The notes under the pieces are model-generated. The model did no database searches. It saw only the letters and a program-made list of their open reading frames with translations, and was not told where the DNA came from. From contig CANLZY010000026.1 of assembly GCA_947495685.1 (NCBI GenBank), forward strand, positions 22,210 to 86,209: 64,000 nucleotides of DNA, given 5' to 3'. This document shows, piece by piece, positions 18,109-27,100 of this stretch. Made by a program: the position numbers and the translations under genes. The DNA is from an uncultured Tropicimonas sp. (GTDB taxonomy: Bacteria; Pseudomonadota; Alphaproteobacteria; Rhodobacterales; Rhodobacteraceae). Every line of letters begins with the position of its first letter. Position 1 is the first letter of the stretch.

Positions 18109-19644
18109 ATGAACCCGACACTTCTGAAGCTCCGCGAAATCGTGACAGACGCAACGCTGAGCCCGGCGCAAAAGGCCCGGTACCTGTCGCTCGAGGCGGA
18201 AAACATGCTGCCTTATCCGGATCTGGATTCCGAGACGGCTCAGGCATTCCACGACGGTGTGCTGTGCGATCTGGTCGAGGGGCACGCGCCCTACAAGCCC
18301 CGCTACCTGTTGCCGGACTACGAGGTGGTGTTACGCCAGGGCAGTGCCTATCTGGAGCTTGATCCGCCACAGTCGCTGGACGAGGCGATCAATTGCCTGA
18401 TGATTGCTTATCACCACGTGCCATCGGTCACCGGGATGCCGGTCTTCATCGGCCATCTTGACCAATTGTTGCTGCCGTTCTGTGACGGGGTGAGCGACGA
18501 TGGCCTATACCGCAGGATCAAGCTGTTCTGGCGCTATCTTGATCGGGTGCTGCCGGACGCCTTCATGCATGCCAACATCGGTCCGACGGACAACCGCGTT
18601 GCCCGTGCGATTATGCGGGTGGATGCGGAGCTGAAACAGATCGCGCCGAACCTGACGCTGCTCTATGACCCGGAGGTCACCACCGACGAGGTCTTGCGGA
18701 TCGCGACCGACAATATCGTGGAATGCTCCAAACCCCATGTCGCGAACCATCCGTTACATGCTGCGACCTTTGATGCGCGCGGCTATGCCATTGTCAGTTG
18801 CTATAACGCGCTGCCGCTGTCGGGAGGTGCCGGCACGCTCGTGCGGCTCAACCTCAAGGAAGTGGCGGTGCGGTCCAAAAGCGTCGAGGATTTTCTGGAT
18901 ACGGTCCTGCCGCACTACATGGACCTTCAGTTTCGCATGATCGATGCACGGATGGGGTTCCTGTTCGAGCAGTCCAACTTTTTCGCCAGCTTTCTGGTCG
19001 ACGAAGGCTGGATCGACACCGACCGGTTCACCGCGATGTTCGGCATCTACGGCATGGCCGAGGCGGTGAACCACTTGCAGGATCTGCAAGGCCGCTCCGG
19101 GCGCTATGGTCTTGATGCAGCGGCCAACGCCCTTGGTTACCGCATTTCCGAGGCCATGGCCGCGCGGGTCGAGGCGACGCCGGTGAAACATGCCTGGCGC
19201 GATCGGGCGATGTTGCACTCGCAGGCCGGTATCAGCATCGACACGGACGTGACCCCGGGCGTGCGCATTCCCTACGGAACCGAACCCGATCCGGTGTCGC
19301 ATGTTAAGGCCCTGCTGCCGCACCACGCGTTCTATCCCTCCGGCATCAGCGAGATCCTGACCATTGACGAGACGATCCGCTCCAATCCGCAGGCGCTGTT
19401 CACCCTGTGCAAGGGGGCGCTGGCGTCGGGGTTCCGCGAGTTCACGGCGAATGTCGCGGGCAACGATCTGGTCCGGGTGACCGGCTACATGATCCGACTG
19501 TCGGATGTTGAAAAGTTCAACAACTGCGAAGGGTCGCGGACGAATACCACCGGGCTGGGTGCCGAAGCGGCGGCGGTGACCGGAATCCTTGAACGCAAAC
19601 CCCGCGTGGTTGGTCATGAACTCTCCCCGGGCTACGGTCAGTAA
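18109..19644 (+). CDS. yjjI: YjjI-family glycyl-radical enzyme
   Basis: 511-aa protein of the YjjI (DUF3029) branch of glycyl-radical enzymes; E. coli YjjI is about 516 aa. The glycyl-radical loop near the C-terminus is [17 protein letters not shown], with Gly459 the expected radical site, followed by the family-specific [17 protein letters not shown] segment. A candidate thiyl cysteine is Cys231 in [19 protein letters not shown] precedes the ATG. The reaction of this family is not known to me. The gene is coupled to its activase by a 29-nt overlap. I see no FNR-type box in the 188-bp upstream gap, although such enzymes are normally oxygen-sensitive. It lies between a sugar operon and a redox trio with no obvious pathway partner. 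Confidence 0.9.
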   Translation: MNPTLLKLREIVTDATLSPAQKARYLSLEAENMLPYPDLDSETAQAFHDGVLCDLVEGHAPYKPRYLLPDYEVVLRQGSAYLELDPPQSLDEAINCLMIAYHHVPSVTGMPVFIGHLDQLLLPFCDGVSDDGLYRRIKLFWRYLDRVLPDAFMHANIGPTDNRVARAIMRVDAELKQIAPNLTLLYDPEVTTDEVLRIATDNIVECSKPHVANHPLHAATFDARGYAIVSCYNALPLSGGAGTLVRLNLKEVAVRSKSVEDFLDTVLPHYMDLQFRMIDARMGFLFEQSNFFASFLVDEGWIDTDRFTAMFGIYGMAEAVNHLQDLQGRSGRYGLDAAANALGYRISEAMAARVEATPVKHAWRDRAMLHSQAGISIDTDVTPGVRIPYGTEPDPVSHVKALLPHHAFYPSGISEILTIDETIRSNPQALFTLCKGALASGFREFTANVAGNDLVRVTGYMIRLSDVEKFNNCEGSRTNTTGLGAEAAAVTGILERKPRVVGHELSPGYGQ

Positions 19645-20479
19645 GGTCCTGACATTTTCCTGCGTTGACGGGCCGGGCAACCGGCTGGTCGTGTTCCTGC
19701 AGGGATGCAACTTTGCCTGCAAGACGTGCCACAATCCGCACACGATGGGCCTGTGCAACGACTGCGGCGACTGCATCCCGGCCTGCCACGCCGGGTCGCT
19801 GTCGATGCAGGCGGGCAGGGTGGTGTTTTACCCCAGCCAATGCGACCAGTGCGATGCCTGTCTGCGGGCATGCCCGATTCACGCCAACCCGATGGTGCAA
19901 TCGATGGGGGTTGGGGATGTGCTGGGCATCCTGCGGGATAATCTGGCGTTTCTCGACGGGATCACGCTGTCCGGAGGAGAGGCCACAACACAGCTGAAGT
20001 TCGTCGTCGCGTTGTTCGGTGCAATCAAGGCCGATCCGGCCCTGTGCCATCTGACCAGCATGATCGACAGCAACGGGTATCTGGCGCCATCAGGCTGGGC
20101 AAAGGTGCTGCCGGTCACAGATGGCGTCCTGCTGGACATCAAGGCGTTCGACCGACGGACTCATTTGTCCCTGACGGGTGTCGGAAACGCGCGTGTTCTG
20201 GAGGCTGCGCGGTTTCTGCACGCTGCCGGAAAGCTTCAGGAACTGCGGTTCCTCGTGGTGCCTGGTCACACCGACACCGCAACCGAGGCCGAGGCGCTTT
20301 GCGCCTTTGTTCAGAGGCTTGGCGGGGTCCGCATCCGGCTCAACGCCTTTCAACACCACGGGGTCATCGGCGCAGCACGCGATTGGCCTGCTGCGAGCCG
20401 CGACAGCATCGAAGCCATCGCGGCACGGTTGCGTGAGCATGGCGTGGCAGAGGTCGTGACGCCTGCGGTCTACGTCTGA
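19616..20479 (+). CDS. yjjW: YjjW-family glycyl-radical enzyme activating enzyme (radical SAM)
   Basis: 287-aa radical SAM activase, the same length as E. coli YjjW. The SAM-binding [4Fe-4S] cluster motif is CNFACKTC (Cys31, 35, 38). A ferredoxin-like insert supplies two further clusters: CNDCGDCIPAC (Cys47, 50, 53, 57) and CDQCDACLRAC (Cys76, 79, 82, 86). The SAM-contacting GG motif is LSGGEAT. It would abstract the hydrogen from Gly459 of the upstream enzyme. The ATG at 19616 ([10 protein letters not shown]) is preferred over a TTG at 19589 because it gives the family N-terminus. The coding overlap implies translational coupling. Confidence 0.92.
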   Translation: MNSPRATVSKVLTFSCVDGPGNRLVVFLQGCNFACKTCHNPHTMGLCNDCGDCIPACHAGSLSMQAGRVVFYPSQCDQCDACLRACPIHANPMVQSMGVGDVLGILRDNLAFLDGITLSGGEATTQLKFVVALFGAIKADPALCHLTSMIDSNGYLAPSGWAKVLPVTDGVLLDIKAFDRRTHLSLTGVGNARVLEAARFLHAAGKLQELRFLVVPGHTDTATEAEALCAFVQRLGGVRIRLNAFQHHGVIGAARDWPAASRDSIEAIAARLREHGVAEVVTPAVYV

Positions 20480-20583
20480 AGCTCTCTGGCGATACCAGAA
20501 TTCATTCTCCCGTCGGTGGCATCGGGTCGTGCGGCGCCGTGTTGGTCAGGCGGCTCACGTTTGAGTGATTGCTAAACAAGGTC

Positions 20584-20601
20584 ATTGAGTGATCACTCAA
20601 T
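20584..20601. promoter_or_regulatory. 18-bp perfect palindrome upstream of the redox trio
   Basis: ATTGAGTGATCACTCAAT is a perfect 18-bp palindrome 75 nt before the first gene. Half-sites flank it: TTGAGTGATT at 20561-20570 and TCACTCAA at 20649-20656. The form suits a dimeric TetR- or MarR-type repressor. No such regulator is encoded in this window, so it would act in trans. Confidence 0.65.
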
Positions 20602-20675
20602 AGTGGTTAGGAGCCGTTCGTCGACACCCGTCGTCGAGCCTGCCTTCCTCACTCAAGAGCCTCAGGACACGTAAA

Positions 20676-21230
20676 ATGACCGAATTCACCCTGCATGACG
20701 AAACCTCCGCCCCCGACGCCAGCAAGCCGCTGCTGGCAGAGTCGTTCAAGAACAACGGTCGCATTCCAGGCCTGCACGCTGTCATGGCCGAGGCGCCAAG
20801 CCTACTGGCGGCCTACAACTTTGCCCACCAGCAATTCATCGCCTCCAGCCTGGATGCCGAGGAAAAGACGGTGGTTTGGCAAGCCATCAACGTCGAGCAG
20901 AACTGCCACTATTGCGTGCCCGCCCACACCGGCATCGCCAAGATGATGAAGGTGGATGACGCCATCACCAACGCCCTGCGCGATCAAACCCCTCTGCCCA
21001 CGCCAAGGCTCGAAGCGCTCCGCAGCTTCACGCTGAGTGTCGTGCGCAACCGTGGTGTCGTAGACGAGGCCGAGGTCCAGGCGTTTCTGGACGCCGGATA
21101 TACGCAGCGTCAGATCCTCGAAATCATTCTGGGGGTCGCACAGAAGCTGATGTCGAACTACACCAACCACTTCGCGAAGACACCGGTCGATGCGGTGTTC
21201 CGGAAATTCGAGTGGCACAAGGCCGCTTGA
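20676..21230 (+). CDS. AhpD-like carboxymuconolactone decarboxylase-family protein (peroxidase-related)
   Basis: 184-aa all-helical protein of the CMD/AhpD superfamily. The redox motif is visible as EQNCHYCVPAHTGIAK, giving Glu, CxxC and His in the spacing of alkylhydroperoxidase-type members. Such proteins reduce peroxides or act as thiol-disulfide partners in the cytoplasm. It is the first gene of a likely three-gene operon with a DsbA-like thiol protein and a YghU-type glutathione enzyme, downstream of an 18-bp palindrome. The context suggests induction by electrophile or peroxide stress (inference). Confidence 0.88.
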   Translation: MTEFTLHDETSAPDASKPLLAESFKNNGRIPGLHAVMAEAPSLLAAYNFAHQQFIASSLDAEEKTVVWQAINVEQNCHYCVPAHTGIAKMMKVDDAITNALRDQTPLPTPRLEALRSFTLSVVRNRGVVDEAEVQAFLDAGYTQRQILEIILGVAQKLMSNYTNHFAKTPVDAVFRKFEWHKAA

Positions 21231-21341
21231 TCGGCGCGGCGAGGCTGGTTGTCCAACCGGCCTCGGTGCTGCTGTTGGCACCACGACCCGGAAATCGAGC
21301 CTGTAGGCCCGCCAGTTTGACCAGCCCCCAGAGGAGGCACC

Positions 21342-21995
21342 ATGACGGAACACATCACACCGCTGCGCATCGACATCGTTTCCGACGTGGTCTGCCCCTG
21401 GTGCGTCATCGGCTATCGCCAGTTGGCGGCGGCGCTGGCGGCCACCGGCACCGCGCACGAGATCCACTGGCACCCGTTCGAACTGAACCCGGACATGCCG
21501 CCGGAAGGGCAGGACCTTCGAGAGCACGTCGCCGAGAAATACGGCACGACTCCCGCGCAATCCGAGCAGAGCCGCGTCCAGATCACCGACGTTGGCGCCG
21601 CAGTCGATTTCGAGTTCCGGTTTGCCGACGACATGCGGATGTACAACACGTTCAACCTGCATCAACTGTTGCATTGGGCGGGGGAACAGGGCCGAATGCA
21701 CGATCTGAAGCAGGCGTTGTTTGCGGCGCACTTCACACATCGACGGAACCTGTCAGATACCGACGTGCTGGCGGATGTCGCCGCGGAGATCGGCCTGGAC
21801 CGGGAAGAGGCGCAGGCAGTTCTGGCGGATCAGCGCTATGCTTCTGATGTACGCAGCGCCGAAGCATTCTGGACCCAACAGGGCATTCGCGGTGTCCCGG
21901 CGGTGGTTTTTGATCGTCAGCACCTTGTCACCGGTGCGCAAGGGGTTGAAAACTATACCAGCATCCTGAAACAGCTTGAACAGATGCGGGCCTGA
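21342..21995 (+). CDS. DsbA-family thiol oxidoreductase (FrnE-like)
   Basis: 217-aa thioredoxin-fold protein with an N-terminal CPWC active site (VSDVVCPWCVIGYRQL) and the helical insertion typical of cytoplasmic FrnE/2-hydroxychromene-carboxylate-isomerase-type DsbA homologues. The cis-Pro region is GIRGVPAVVF. No signal peptide is seen, so it is probably cytosolic. GAGGAGG precedes the ATG. It lies between the AhpD-like gene (111-nt gap) and the YghU gene (83-nt gap), in keeping with a shared thiol-redox job. Confidence 0.88.
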   Translation: MTEHITPLRIDIVSDVVCPWCVIGYRQLAAALAATGTAHEIHWHPFELNPDMPPEGQDLREHVAEKYGTTPAQSEQSRVQITDVGAAVDFEFRFADDMRMYNTFNLHQLLHWAGEQGRMHDLKQALFAAHFTHRRNLSDTDVLADVAAEIGLDREEAQAVLADQRYASDVRSAEAFWTQQGIRGVPAVVFDRQHLVTGAQGVENYTSILKQLEQMRA

Positions 21996-22078
21996 TCCGC
22001 CCCCGAACACCACGTTTTCATGTCAGACACCACCCGAGGTGACGGCTCGCCGCGCCCTGCAGAGAAGAGATCGAGATC

Positions 22079-22954
22079 ATGCCGACAGATACCCCGTACG
22101 TGCCGCCAACCGTCTGGACCTTTGACGCCGAGAACGGTGGCGAATGGGCAAAGACAAACCGCCCCACCGCCGGCGCGACCCATAACGCCACCCTGCCCGT
22201 GGGCCGCCATCCGATGCAGCTCTACTCCCTTGGAACGCCCAACGGGCAGAAGGTCACGATCCTGCTGGAGGAACTGCTCGCGCTTGGCGAGATGGGGGCG
22301 GAATACGATGCGCATCTGATCCGGATCGCGGACGGCGACCAGTTCTCTTCTGGCTTTGTCGCGCTCAACCCGAACTCCAAGATCCCTGTCCTGATGGACA
22401 CAGACACCGGCAGCCGCGTGTTCGAATCCGGTGCCATCCTGCTGTATCTGGCCGAAAAGTTCGGGCATTTTCTGCCCAAGGATCCCGCCGCACGCACGGA
22501 GGTCATGAATTGGTTGTTCTGGCTGCAGGGCTCTGCACCGTACCTGGGCGGTGGCTTCGGGCATTTCTATGCCTATGCACCCGAGAAATTCGAATACCCG
22601 ATCGACCGTTTCACTATGGAAGCCAAGCGCCAGATGGATGTACTGGATCGCGAATTGGCCGAACACCAGTTCCTTGGGGGCGACGAATACAGCATCGCAG
22701 ATATCGCGACCATGCCCTGGTACGGCAGCCTTGCCTTGGGTGAACTCTACGGCGCGGGTGATTTCCTGCAGGTTGAAAGCTACACCAACCTGCGCCGATG
22801 GGCCGAGGAGATCCGCGAACGCCCGGCCGTCGCGCGGGGCCGCAAGGTCAACCGCACCTGGGGCGATCTGTCGGACCAACTGCACGAACGTCATGATGCG
22901 TCCGATTTCGACCTGCGCACCCAGGACAAACTGGCGCCCGACGCCGTGGCGTAG
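22079..22954 (+). CDS. yghU: YghU-type glutathione transferase / disulfide-bond oxidoreductase
   Basis: 291-aa nu-class glutathione transferase that follows E. coli YghU along its whole length (as remembered): the N-terminal extension ends in TLPVGRHPMQLYSLGTPNGQ, followed by LNPNSKIPVLMD and RVFESGAILLYLAEKFG in the thioredoxin domain. The helical domain has NWLFWLQGSAPYLGGGFGHF and the C-terminus ends with QLHERHDASDF. This group binds two glutathiones and reduces organic hydroperoxides or disulfides. It closes the redox trio and is followed by a strong hairpin. Confidence 0.93.
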   Translation: MPTDTPYVPPTVWTFDAENGGEWAKTNRPTAGATHNATLPVGRHPMQLYSLGTPNGQKVTILLEELLALGEMGAEYDAHLIRIADGDQFSSGFVALNPNSKIPVLMDTDTGSRVFESGAILLYLAEKFGHFLPKDPAARTEVMNWLFWLQGSAPYLGGGFGHFYAYAPEKFEYPIDRFTMEAKRQMDVLDRELAEHQFLGGDEYSIADIATMPWYGSLALGELYGAGDFLQVESYTNLRRWAEEIRERPAVARGRKVNRTWGDLSDQLHERHDASDFDLRTQDKLAPDAVA

Positions 22955-22996
22955 GCCGCCGGCCTATGGCCTTGTGATGCGCTCAAACAGGACGAT

Positions 22997-23033
22997 GCCC
23001 CTGCGCCCCGGTTGATCACCGGCGTGCAGGGGC
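22997..23033. terminator. Bidirectional hairpin between yghU and the DUF1127 gene
   Basis: GCCCCTGC (22997-23004) pairs with GCAGGGGC (23026-23033), and CCGG (23008-23011) with CCGG (23019-23022), giving a nearly continuous 14-position stem over a 7-nt loop. It lies between two convergent genes. No U-tract is present. Confidence 0.6.
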
Positions 23034-23066
23034 TGTGGCAGGGCAGGGCGCTCTATCTCCTGGGGG

Positions 23067-23297
23067 TCACCGGCGCGGCTGGTCCAGAAAGTCGGCCAGC
23101 TTGGCGGCATCAAGGTCTTTCTGGGTCACCCCGATATCGCGTTGGCGCGACGGGTCCAACGACCGAAAGCGGTCGAGATCTTCCTTGGCGCGCAAATAGG
23201 TTGCCGGACCGTGGATCCGGGCAATCATCTGGGTCAGGAACGACGGGATCGCGGATTTCCGGGTGGCGGGCTTGGTCGACAGCTTTTGGGTGATCAT
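23067..23297 (-). CDS. DUF1127-like small basic protein
   Basis: 76-aa protein. Its C-terminal half carries the YjiS/DUF1127-like pattern LDRFRSLDPSRQRDIGVTQKDL, in which an Arg-rich helix precedes the conserved DIG turn. Alphaproteobacterial DUF1127 proteins are often stress- or nutrient-responsive, and some bind RNA (family knowledge). The ATG at 23297 has GGAGG upstream. A perfect CRP-type box is centred about 81 bp before the start codon, which suggests cAMP-dependent control. An upstream in-frame start would add 21 residues without a ribosome site. Function here is unknown. Confidence 0.75.
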   Translation of the reverse strand: MITQKLSTKPATRKSAIPSFLTQMIARIHGPATYLRAKEDLDRFRSLDPSRQRDIGVTQKDLDAAKLADFLDQPRR

Positions 23298-23370
23298 GGC
23301 GGGTCCTCCGGGTTTCAGGTGCGGCCGTTCTGGCCATGAACTGAAACTGCCATCGATCAACGCGGCGTTC

Positions 23371-23386
23371 TGTGAACCACTTCACA
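23371..23386. promoter_or_regulatory. Perfect TGTGA-N6-TCACA (CRP-type) site
   Basis: TGTGA at 23371-23375 and TCACA at 23382-23386 are separated by exactly 6 bp, the E. coli CRP consensus. It lies between the 3' end of the Crp/Fnr gene and the DUF1127 gene, about 81 bp upstream of the latter's start. The adjacent cyclase and Crp/Fnr genes make a cAMP-responsive role credible. Confidence 0.7.
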
Positions 23387-23391
23387 CAGGG

Positions 23392-24060
23392 TCAGACAAA
23401 GTCGAAATTCTTGATCCGCAGAAGACCATCCCTGTCACACAGCGCGATCCGCCCGCGCGAAACCTCGACCAGACCGTCTCGCCGCCACTCGGCCAGCGTC
23501 TTGGACACGACCTCTCGGGTGACCCCGACATAATCGGCCAACTGGGCCTGAGACATGCCGATTTCCTGTCCGCTTCCCGCGAGATGCAGCAGCCGCGCCG
23601 CCAGCCGTGCCGCGGGCGGTAGAAAGACCTGATCTTCCATCTGCCGGCTCATCCACCGCATCCTCCGGCCTGCGAGGCGCAACAGCTCTGCGACAAGGTC
23701 GGTTTCGCCGGCGATGCCGTCAAACAGCGTCGCCTGCCGAATGTATCGCAGGGTGCTGGCCGTCAGCGCCTCGACCCGCGCCGTCCGCGGTCCGGGATCG
23801 AACAGCGCGATCTCTCCAAAGACGCTTCCCGGTTGTAACCGGTTCAGCGACAGCTTTCGCCCGGAAGCCGACAGGACACTGACCTCCAGCGTGCCGCCGT
23901 CCAGAATGTACAGCCTGTCGTCATGGTCGCCCTGATCGAACAGGGTGTCGCCACCGGCAAGGTGCAGCGGCACAAAGCGTTGCTCCAACACCCGCCGCAG
24001 GCCGTCCGACGCATCGGCCAGCAGCGGGGTGTGATCCTGTGCAAGGTCCGAATCCGTCAT
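23392..24060 (-). CDS. Crp/Fnr-family transcriptional regulator
   Basis: 222-aa regulator with an N-terminal cyclic-nucleotide-binding beta-roll (residues about 20-130) and a C-terminal winged helix (MSQAQLADYVGVTREVVSKTL, about 163-184). The phosphate-binding cassette is retained as FGEIALFDPGPRTARV, including the Glu and Arg that contact cyclic nucleotide. There are no FNR-type cysteines, so cAMP/cGMP sensing is more likely than iron-sulfur sensing. It is divergent from an adenylate-cyclase gene across a 99-bp gap and lies next to a perfect CRP-type box. Whether it binds that box is inference. Confidence 0.9.
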   Translation of the reverse strand: MTDSDLAQDHTPLLADASDGLRRVLEQRFVPLHLAGGDTLFDQGDHDDRLYILDGGTLEVSVLSASGRKLSLNRLQPGSVFGEIALFDPGPRTARVEALTASTLRYIRQATLFDGIAGETDLVAELLRLAGRRMRWMSRQMEDQVFLPPAARLAARLLHLAGSGQEIGMSQAQLADYVGVTREVVSKTLAEWRRDGLVEVSRGRIALCDRDGLLRIKNFDFV

Positions 24061-24159
24061 AGCGGCAGGCTACGCGAGCTGCGCACTGCCACCAAAAGGA
24101 AAATCTTCCCCTCGTGACGGTTCGGTTGCAAGGTGGACCGGGTCAACCGAGGAGCCTTC

Positions 24160-27100
24160 GTGTCGTTATTCCGGAAACGCAACATCACGGCGCAGCCTGC
24201 GCCCGAGACCATGGGAGAGCGGCGGCAACTGACCGTCCTGTTCTACGATATTGTCGGGTCGACCTCTCTGGCCGAGGCCGGTGATCCCGAACGGTTGCGT
24301 GCGCGGCTGGATCAGATCCACATCGCCGCGCGGGTGGCATTGGCCGATCACGGTGGTTCGCTTGAACAGGTGATGGGCGACGGGGGCATGGCCTATTTCG
24401 GGTATCCGATCCCCAACGAGGACGCCGCATTGTCTGCCGTGCAGTCTGCGCTGGCGTTGCTCGATGCGCGGGCGACCATACCCGGTGCCCCGGACATTCG
24501 TATCGGGATCGCGACCAGCGTGGTGGTTCTGGCCGAAAGCCCGGACGCCATGGGTGCGGCGCGACTGGGTGCCGTGGGGGAGGCGCCAAACCTTGCGGCG
24601 CGGCTCGAAGCAGCGGCGCCGGCCAACCAGATCCTTGTCGGCCCATCCACCTATGCGCTGACGAACCGGGCGATGGAGTATCAGCCTGTCGATGGGCTTG
24701 GCCTCAAGGGCTTTGCGGGTCTCACGCGCGCCTGGAGACCGGTGGCCCTGAGGGCCGTGGAGTCCCGGTTCCGGCGTGATCGCGATTCCACAGGCCCCTT
24801 TTCAGGCCGCAAACCCGAGATCGCCGCCCTGAAAACGGCTTGGAATAATGCCATGTCAGGATCCGGCAGCGCGATCCTGATCGAGGGCGAACCCGGAATA
24901 GGCAAGTCCCGCATCCTGTCGGAGCTGACGGATCATGCGCAGGACGGGCGAACACTGCTGCTGCAATGTCAGCCGCGCACCCAGGGCGAGGCGCTGTTCG
25001 CGATCATCCGGATGTATGACGCTGCCTACGAGGCGGCAGGCGATCCAGAGCTTTGCGACGCTGCGGTACACACCGCCGAACGCCTTTCAGTGCTGGAGGA
25101 AGATGACAGCCTCAGCCCCGCTGCCCGCCGTGACGCCATCGTCGCCGCGGTTGCGCAAGCGTTTCTGGACTTGGCCTGTGTCAGGCCGCTTCTCATCATG
25201 GCCGAAGACCTGCATTGGGCGGACGAGGTTACCTTGGCTGTCCTGGCACGTCTCTCGCAGGAGGCACCCCGTCGCGAGTTGCTGGTTCTTGTCACCGCCC
25301 GCCCCGACGGAGTCCTCGACGAACAGCGTGATGCCTTTCAACCGTTGCCTCTGTTGCCGGTCGCGGACGATGACGCAAATGCCCTGATTGCCGCCCTTGC
25401 CCCTGACGGACTGTCCTCTGCCACCCGCGCCTGGATCGTTGAAAAGGCCGACGGGAATCCCCTGTTCCTGATCGAATTGACCGCGCACGCCTTGGAGCGC
25501 GGTGTCAACGATCCACAGGCGGATCTGAGCGGTGCCGAAGTGGGCAGCCTGCGCGATCTGCTTGCCACGCGCCTGGAACACGCCGGCCCGGCAAAGAGGA
25601 CGGCGCAGATCGCCAGCGTGCTGGGGCGCGAATATCCCTATCACCTTTTGGCGCGCCTGACCTCTGCCGACAGCGTACAGGCGCTGGATTCCGACCTGCA
25701 ACGTCTGGTCGATCATGGCCTGAAGGATGTCATCGACAATGGCAGTTCCTACGGCTTTCGCCACGCCCTGATCCGCGATGTTGCCTATGACAGCCAGTTG
25801 CGGGCCGTGCGCCGGGTCTTGCATGGTCAGGTCGTCGACCTGGTCGACAGCGATCCAGCCCTCGCCGCGGACGTCCCGGACATCCTGCTGGCCGAACATT
25901 GCCTGGCGGCCGAACGGACCGCTCGGGGCGTGGCGCTGTTGGTGGATGTGGCCGAGGATGCCATCCGCCGATCCGCCCTGCGGGCGCCGCGCGCCATGCT
26001 CCAACGGGTGCTTTCCCTGTCGGAACAGTTCGAAAGTGGTACGGCGCGCGATCTGGTTCAGTTGCGGGCCTATGCGTTGCTTGGCCCGCTTGTCACTTTG
26101 CTGGAGGGTCACCGGGCCGCGGCGCCACTGTATGAAGCGGGGCAGGCGCTCTACTTCGGGCTGCCGACACGCGATCGATCGCCGTTCTTTTCGATCCTGT
26201 GGGGGTGGTGGTTCACCTCCAGCGATCTGATCGAACAGACCCGCCGGTCGGAGATCCTGATCCGGGATGTGCCCCCCGACGCCGATGCCGAATCCCGCCT
26301 TCAGGCGCTGCATTGCGCCTGGGCCACCCTGTTCGATGGCGGCGCGCACGATCGGTGCCTGTCTGCCATTTCGGACGGTCTGGCGCTGTACGACCCGCAG
26401 ACGGCGCGCCGGTCCCGGTTTCAGTACGGGCATGACGCGCGTGTCTGTGGACTGGGCGAGCGCGCATTGTGCGGATGGTTGACCGGGCAATTGGAGACGA
26501 GTGCCGAGGCGATCCGGGAATGCGAGGTCTGGGCCGATGGCACCGGGCATCTTTCCAGTCGGCTTCATGCGCTCGACATTGCGACGCAGGTCGCCTTTTT
26601 CAATCACGATCTGCACAGCATCGACCGCATCCTGAACAAGATCGCTTCGTTGTCCGGTTCAGACGCCTCGCCCGCGATCACGGCAAAGCGGCAGATCTTT
26701 CGCGGCTGGATGGCGGTGCGGGCGGGGGATCCGGCCCAGGTCGCGGCGGTGACCCAGGGACTCAACGCCTTGCGCGATTTCGGGGTATTGGAGGATACGC
26801 CGCTTTACGCCGACATCGCGGCGCGGGTGGCAAGTGTCAATGGAACGGCAACACAGGCGCTGGGTCCGTTGGACGACGAAATCGCGGCAGCGCGCGCCAC
26901 GGGCCTGACCTATTGGCTGCCCGAATTGCTGCGCCGAAAGGCCATGCTGACGGGGGGCGTGGTGGCGTCAACGTCGCTCGACGAAGGCTTCGAAATCGCC
27001 GGGGCCCAGAATGCCCGGATGCTGTCGCTGCGCAATGTCGCGACCCGTCTGGATCTTGGCCTGCCCATTCCGGCGCATGTCGCGCTGTCGATGGCCGAAA

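Noticed and set aside
16700..18370. N-terminal extension of the sugar-binding-protein frame up to 18370
   Set aside because: It would run through the LacI gene and the operators; a signal peptide and ribosome site at 16699 define the true start.
20485..20499. Short TCTGG-CCAGA stem after yjjW as a terminator
   Set aside because: Only five pairs and no U-tract.
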